Source: Campylobacteraceae bacterium
GTDB lineage: Bacteria > Campylobacterota > Campylobacteria > Campylobacterales > Sulfurovaceae
NCBI GenBank assembly: GCA_027063105.1
Contig: JAMOSL010000034.1
Location: forward strand, 1-17,408
Direction of reading: 5' to 3'
DNA length: 17,408 nucleotides
Part shown: positions 14,179-17,408 of the stretch, piece by piece
Layout: every line of letters begins with the position of its first letter
Position numbering within the stretch: the stretch's first letter is position 1
Program-made: the position numbers and the translations under genes
The notes under the pieces: model-generated
Database searches by the model: none
What the model saw: the letters and a program-made list of their open reading frames with translations, nothing else
What the model was told of the DNA's origin: nothing

Positions 14179-15072
14179 CTAGTGACTCTTTAACATCTCT
14201 CTAATCATTTGACTTGCAAAATATGCAAATTTTTCAAATAATCCACTATGATATTTATCTTTATGGTATATCATTAGAAAGTTTCTTTTACACTCAAAGT
14301 TTCTTATATTAATTTGTCTTAATGAACCTTTTTTAAGCTCATTCTTCACAGCTATTTTAGATATACATGTTAAACAACTATGATTTAATAGGATACTTTT
14401 AATTGATTCTGTATGTCCTAATTCCAAGAATATATTAAGAGGTTCACCTTTATCCTTTATATAATTTAAAAATACCTCTCTAGTTCCACTACCTTCTTCT
14501 CTTAACACCCATCTTTTATTGAATAGAGTATCAATGAAATAGTTATCATTTAAAGATTGATCAGCACTTACGACAATTAACTCATCAACTCCGATTCTCT
14601 CCGATATAATATCGCTATCCATAACAGTACCTTCTATAAAACCTATGTCAATGAGACCATCTTTGATTAGAGATACTATGTCTTGGCTATTTCCCTCTTT
14701 TAAAGATATTTTTACATCAGAATAATTATTCATATACTTACATATTATTGATGGCATCATATAATCAACTATAGTTGTACTTGCACCTACTCTAATTATT
14801 CCTTTATTTATAGTATTTTTAAATTCATACTCAATATCAGATAATTTTTTATATGCAGGAGTTATCTCTTTATGAAAAGCTCTTCCAACTTCATTTAATA
14901 TAAGTTTTTTATTAATTCTATCAAATACTGGTCTACCTAAAATATTTTCCAACTCTTTGATAGACATTGATATAGCAGATTGACTAACTTTCATCTCCTT
15001 AGCAACATTAGTTAAATGACCTGCTTTAACTACATTTAGGAATATTTCCATTTGACGAAGTGTTAATTTCAT
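14179..15072 (-). CDS. LysR-family transcriptional regulator
   Basis: This 297-aa protein has the LysR layout: a winged helix-turn-helix at about residues 3-62 (LRQMEIFLNVVKAGHLTNVA, then VSQSAISMSIKELE as recognition helix) and a periplasmic-binding-protein-like effector domain at about 90-290. GASTTIVDYMMP and REEGSGTRE match the ligand-cleft segments of the CysB/YeiE-like branch, where small anions or sulfur compounds are sensed. It is divergent from a YeiH-type gene, the same partnership as enterobacterial yeiE/yeiH, and so probably controls that gene and itself. The effector is inferred, not shown. AAGGAG (on the minus strand, before the ATG) supports the start. Confidence 0.92.
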   Translation of the reverse strand: MKLTLRQMEIFLNVVKAGHLTNVAKEMKVSQSAISMSIKELENILGRPVFDRINKKLILNEVGRAFHKEITPAYKKLSDIEYEFKNTINKGIIRVGASTTIVDYMMPSIICKYMNNYSDVKISLKEGNSQDIVSLIKDGLIDIGFIEGTVMDSDIISERIGVDELIVVSADQSLNDNYFIDTLFNKRWVLREEGSGTREVFLNYIKDKGEPLNIFLELGHTESIKSILLNHSCLTCISKIAVKNELKKGSLRQINIRNFECKRNFLMIYHKDKYHSGLFEKFAYFASQMIREMLKSH

Positions 15073-15194
15073 ATTTAATCTCCTTGTTATAATAAATTTA
15101 TCATCATATTAAATTATTTTTATTTTTATATTGTATCAAAATTATAGTATAATAATAGAATGATAATAAAAAAAACTGAACTAAAAGGAAAAAA
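15073..15194. promoter_or_regulatory. Divergent control region, LysR gene / yeiH-like gene
   Basis: The 122-base AT-rich gap should hold the operator of the LysR protein. ATTATA-G-TATAAT at 15141-15153 is a near-perfect dyad whose right half is TATAAT, a candidate -10 box for the plus-strand gene. TATCA (15134-15138) and TGATA (15161-15165) flank it as a wider inverted pair. Either could be a LysR site, and binding there would overlap the promoter. AAGGA ahead of the ATG at 15195 is the ribosome binding site. Confidence 0.45.
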
Positions 15195-16271
15195 ATGGCT
15201 TTTTCAGCTCAAAATCGTCAAGGTACAATTAATGGTATAATATTTGTTGCAATATTTGCGACAGCAGCAACATATATATCATCTTTAGCTCCTATTCACT
15301 CATTAGGACTCTCTCCTCTAGTAATTGGTATAGTTATGGGTATATTTTATGCCAATACTCTGCACAATCATATTCCATCAGAATGGGAAACAGGTATAGT
15401 CTTTTCTGGTAAAAAAATTCTTAGATTTGCAATAGTGGTTTATGGTTTTAGAATTACATTCCAACAGATAATGGAAGTAGGAATGGAAGGATTTTTGGTA
15501 TCAGCAATAATGTTATCAACTACATTCATTTTAGGTACTTGGTTAGGTGTAAAAGTATTTAATATGGAAAAAGATACGGCTATGTTAACAGCATCTGGTG
15601 CTTCTGTATGTGGTGCTGCTGCTGTATTAGCAACTGAGCCTGTATTAAAGGCAGAAGGACATAAAACAGCAATTGCAGTATCCATGGTTGTTTTATTTGG
15701 AACAATTTCAATGTTTTTATATCCAGTTTTGTATACTGCTATTATAGAACCTTCACAAGGATTTTTACATATGACTCCAGCACAATTTGGTATTTATGTA
15801 GGTGGTACAATTCATGAAGTAGCACAAGTTGTAGCAGTTCCTTTTTCTATACCTAATGCACCTTTAGAGATGGCAAATAATGCCGTTATTGTAAAAATGA
15901 CTAGAGTTATTATGATTGCTCCTATGCTTATTATCTTAGGATTATATTTAAGTTATAGTAATAAAAAAGAGGGTGGTGATGCAAGTGCTGTCAAATTAGT
16001 CATTCCTTGGTTTGCAGTATACTTTATTATGGTAGCTGGATTTAATTCTCTTCCTTTTATGCAAACAGAGAACATTAAAGATATTGTTGCATATATTAAT
16101 GAAGTTGATACATTTTTACTGACTATGGCAATGACAGCTTTAGGTATGGGAACAAGATTTTCTAAATTTAAAGGTTTAGGATTAGCTCCAGTGTACACTG
16201 CTTTAGGTATGTTCGTATGGTTAGTTATAGGTGGCTTTGTTATTACAAAAGTTATCACGAGTGTAATTTAA
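15195..16271 (+). CDS. YeiH-family membrane transporter (putative sulfate/anion exporter)
   Basis: The 358-aa protein belongs to the YeiH/UPF0324 family of inner-membrane proteins, often named putative sulfate exporters; the transported substrate is not firmly established. It is mostly hydrophobic with about ten membrane segments. Family landmarks are GIVMGIFYAN at 45-54, the SGASVCGAAAV motif at 134-144 and GGTIHEVAQVVAV at 203-215. The C-terminal GMGTRFSKFKGLG is also typical. It is divergent from a LysR regulator gene, which suggests induced expression by a sulfur or other anionic compound. A hairpin follows its stop codon. Confidence 0.88.
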   Translation: MAFSAQNRQGTINGIIFVAIFATAATYISSLAPIHSLGLSPLVIGIVMGIFYANTLHNHIPSEWETGIVFSGKKILRFAIVVYGFRITFQQIMEVGMEGFLVSAIMLSTTFILGTWLGVKVFNMEKDTAMLTASGASVCGAAAVLATEPVLKAEGHKTAIAVSMVVLFGTISMFLYPVLYTAIIEPSQGFLHMTPAQFGIYVGGTIHEVAQVVAVPFSIPNAPLEMANNAVIVKMTRVIMIAPMLIILGLYLSYSNKKEGGDASAVKLVIPWFAVYFIMVAGFNSLPFMQTENIKDIVAYINEVDTFLLTMAMTALGMGTRFSKFKGLGLAPVYTALGMFVWLVIGGFVITKVITSVI

Positions 16272-16284
16272 TATGATTTATATA

Positions 16285-16313
16285 GTATCAAGAATTTAAT
16301 AGATTCTTGGTAT
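16285..16313. terminator. Hairpin between yeiH-like gene and tRNA-Ser
   Basis: GTATCAAGAAT (16285-16295) and ATTCTTGGTAT (16303-16313) pair over 11 positions, two of them G-T, around a 7-base loop. No U-tract follows on either strand, so it may act as a weak two-way barrier between the plus-strand transporter gene and the minus-strand tRNA transcript. Confidence 0.35.
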
Positions 16314-16355
16314 ATTAAATATTGTAAAATATAAAGTAAATTTATTGTGATTTAG

Positions 16356-16443
16356 TGGCCGGGAGAGGGGGATTCGAACCCCCGGAGGTATTACCCTCAC
16401 CAGTTTTCAAGACTGGCACATTCAACCGCTCTGACATCTCCCG
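16356..16443 (-). tRNA. tRNA-Ser(TGA)
   Basis: An 88-base gene with a 7-bp acceptor stem (CGGGAGA with TCTCCCG), the anticodon TGA in loop CTTGAAA (complement at 16407-16409), a long variable arm as expected for serine, the GGTTCGAATCC T-arm and an encoded CCA end. It is the last gene of the four-tRNA cluster. Confidence 0.97.
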
Positions 16444-16501
16444 AGCATTTTTTTGTAGAAAAAAATTCTATCTAATAAAAGATAAAACTATCAAAATCTA
16501 A

Positions 16502-16575
16502 TGGAGGAGCCACCCGGATTTGAACCGGGGATAGCAGCTTTGCAGGCTGCGGCCTTACCACTTGGCGATAGCTCC
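16502..16575 (-). tRNA. tRNA-Cys(GCA)
   Basis: A 74-base cloverleaf whose acceptor stem pairs GGAGCTA with TGGCTCC, with anticodon GCA in loop CTGCAAA and an encoded CCA. Third in transcription order. Confidence 0.97.
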
Positions 16576-16607
16576 ATCACTTATGAGATATAATTCTCTT
16601 TTAAAAG

Positions 16608-16695
16608 TGGTGCCCGGAGCCGGACTTGAACCGGCACAGACGCAATGTCCGGGGGATTTTAAGTCCCCTGTGTCTACCAATTCCACCATCCGGGC
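16608..16695 (-). tRNA. tRNA-Leu(TAA)
   Basis: An 88-base gene with acceptor stem GCCCGGA/TCCGGGC, anticodon TAA in loop CTTAAAA, a long variable arm typical of leucine, and an encoded CCA. Second in transcription order. Confidence 0.97.
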
Positions 16696-16725
16696 ATAAT
16701 TGGACACCACATAACTTATAACAAA

Positions 16726-16800
16726 TGGAGCGGGCGAACGGGATCGAACCGTCGACCCTGACCTTGGCAAGGTCATGCTCTACCGCTGAGCTACGCCCGC
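16726..16800 (-). tRNA. tRNA-Gly(GCC)
   Basis: A 75-base cloverleaf with acceptor stem GCGGGCG/CGCCCGC, anticodon GCC within TTGCCAA, and an encoded CCA. It is the first gene of the Gly-Leu-Cys-Ser cluster, which is read leftward. Confidence 0.97.
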
Positions 16801-16848
16801 ATATTCCATTTCCTATTTTAAACTCTAATTGTTTTAAATTGGAGTGCG

Positions 16849-16857
16849 ATTATAACA
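16849..16857 (-). promoter_or_regulatory. Promoter of the tRNA cluster
   Basis: On the minus strand, TGT-TATAAT (extended -10, 16849-16857) follows a long T-tract and lies about 49 bases ahead of tRNA-Gly. A single promoter for four tRNAs is likely, with an RNA leader of roughly 40 bases. Confidence 0.6.
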
Positions 16858-16946
16858 AAAAAAAAATTAAATGTAAAGGGTAAAATGCAAATTTATTGAA
16901 ATTTCTCTATTTTTTATCATTTTTATCATTTTTTTCAATTCTAAAG

Positions 16947-16955
16947 TGCTATAAT
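16947..16955 (+). promoter_or_regulatory. Promoter of ilvD
   Basis: TGC-TATAAT is an extended -10 box 33 bases before the ilvD start codon. Upstream there is a T-rich tract with two tandem copies of TTTTATCAT (ending near 16930), in place of a normal -35 box. Confidence 0.65.
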
Positions 16956-16988
16956 CCTTAAAATTTATATATCAAAATAAGGATTATT

Positions 16989-17408
16989 ATGAGAAGTAGT
17001 GAAATTAAAGAGGGATTTAGTAGAGCTCCACATAGAAGTTTACTTAGAGCAACAGGTGTCAAAGATGAAGATTTTGAAAAACCATTTATTGGTGTAGCTA
17101 ACTCTTTTATCGAAATTATCCCTGGACATTTCTTTTTAAATAAAGTTGCTGATGTAATTAAAGATGAAATTAGAGCTAACGGATGTGTACCTTTTGAGTT
17201 CAATACTATTGGTGTAGATGATGGTATTGCTATGGGTCATGATGGAATGCTTTACTCTTTACCTAGTCGTGAAATTATTGCAAACTCTATTGAAACAGTT
17301 ATGAATGCACATAAACTAGATGCTATGATAGCTATTCCAAATTGTGATAAAATTGTTCCAGGTATGATAATGGGTGCATTAAGAGTTGATGTTCCAACAA
17401 TCTTTGTA
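16989..17408 (+). CDS. ilvD: Dihydroxy-acid dehydratase, 5' part
   Basis: The first 140 codons are present; the gene runs off the right edge. IlvD removes water from 2,3-dihydroxy-3-methyl acids in valine, isoleucine and leucine synthesis. MRSSEIKEGFSRAPHRSLLR at the start, FNTIGVDDGIAMGHDGMLYS (about 71-90), LPSREIIANS at 91-100 and IPNCDKIVPGM at 116-126 are diagnostic; Cys119 is an iron-sulfur ligand. NSFIEIIPGH at 38-47 has no Cys at the position where [2Fe-2S] relatives have one, as in the E. coli-like [4Fe-4S] branch. AAGGA precedes the ATG at good distance. Since the neighbouring gene trpF is also for amino-acid synthesis, the organism likely makes its own amino acids. Confidence 0.95.
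   Translation, partial: MRSSEIKEGFSRAPHRSLLRATGVKDEDFEKPFIGVANSFIEIIPGHFFLNKVADVIKDEIRANGCVPFEFNTIGVDDGIAMGHDGMLYSLPSREIIANSIETVMNAHKLDAMIAIPNCDKIVPGMIMGALRVDVPTIFV

Noticed and set aside
15953..16258. Open frame antisense to the yeiH-like gene
   Set aside because: A shadow of a well-supported membrane protein gene, with Pro/Thr/Asn composition typical of reversed hydrophobic coding.
16555..16776. 73-residue minus-strand open frame over tRNA-Leu and tRNA-Gly
   Set aside because: It is an accidental frame through tRNA genes whose cloverleaf structures are clear.

Overview
The window is AT-rich bacterial DNA that reads as a member of the Campylobacterota (formerly Epsilonproteobacteria). The evidence is the petA-petB-petC order with a diheme cytochrome c1, the acpP-fabF-accA cluster, the glmM-lspA pair, rpe close to a DnaQ-type exonuclease, the tRNA-Gly/Leu/Cys/Ser cluster, and promoters with extended -10 boxes (TGN-TATAAT) behind T-rich tracts rather than clear -35 boxes. 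I recall these neighbourhoods from Campylobacter and Helicobacter genomes. The genus cannot be fixed from sequence alone; a Sulfurimonas-, Sulfurovum- or Arcobacter-like bacterium fits.

Layout: 1-188 is the terminal end of a CRISPR array (three identical 30-base repeats, 36-base spacers) whose repeat carries an 8-base ATTGAAAT handle of the Cas6-processed type I/III kind. No cas gene lies in the window. 189-957 has no intact gene. It holds three consecutive hairpins (301-399) that could be a small RNA or the array's terminator, and a more GC-rich stretch with broken reading frames that looks like decayed foreign DNA. From 978 to 6432 everything is on the minus strand: a Lys-rich TonB-like protein overlapping an RluD-type pseudouridine synthase, then the cytochrome bc1 operon petABC preceded by an unrecognised 285-residue protein with the look of a nucleotide-sugar glycosyltransferase fold.

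From 6524 to 14170 all genes are on the plus strand: glmM-lspA (cell-wall precursor and lipoprotein maturation), rpe-trpF-dnaQ, acpP, fabF-accA (fatty-acid synthesis), then a DedA protein translationally coupled to a PAP2 phosphatase. The last six form a lipid and membrane block: acyl carrier, condensing enzyme, malonyl-CoA supply, then two membrane proteins that may act on lipid-phosphate carriers. A LysR regulator (minus) faces away from a YeiH-type membrane protein (plus), resembling the yeiE/yeiH pair of enterobacteria. Four tRNA genes on the minus strand follow (Ser-TGA, Cys-GCA, Leu-TAA, Gly-GCC, all with encoded CCA). The window closes with the first 140 codons of ilvD.

Most of the window is conserved housekeeping sequence. 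The parts that deserve a second look are the CRISPR-adjacent non-coding segment, the unnamed gene ahead of petABC, the inverted repeat in the fabF leader, and the DedA/PAP2 couple.
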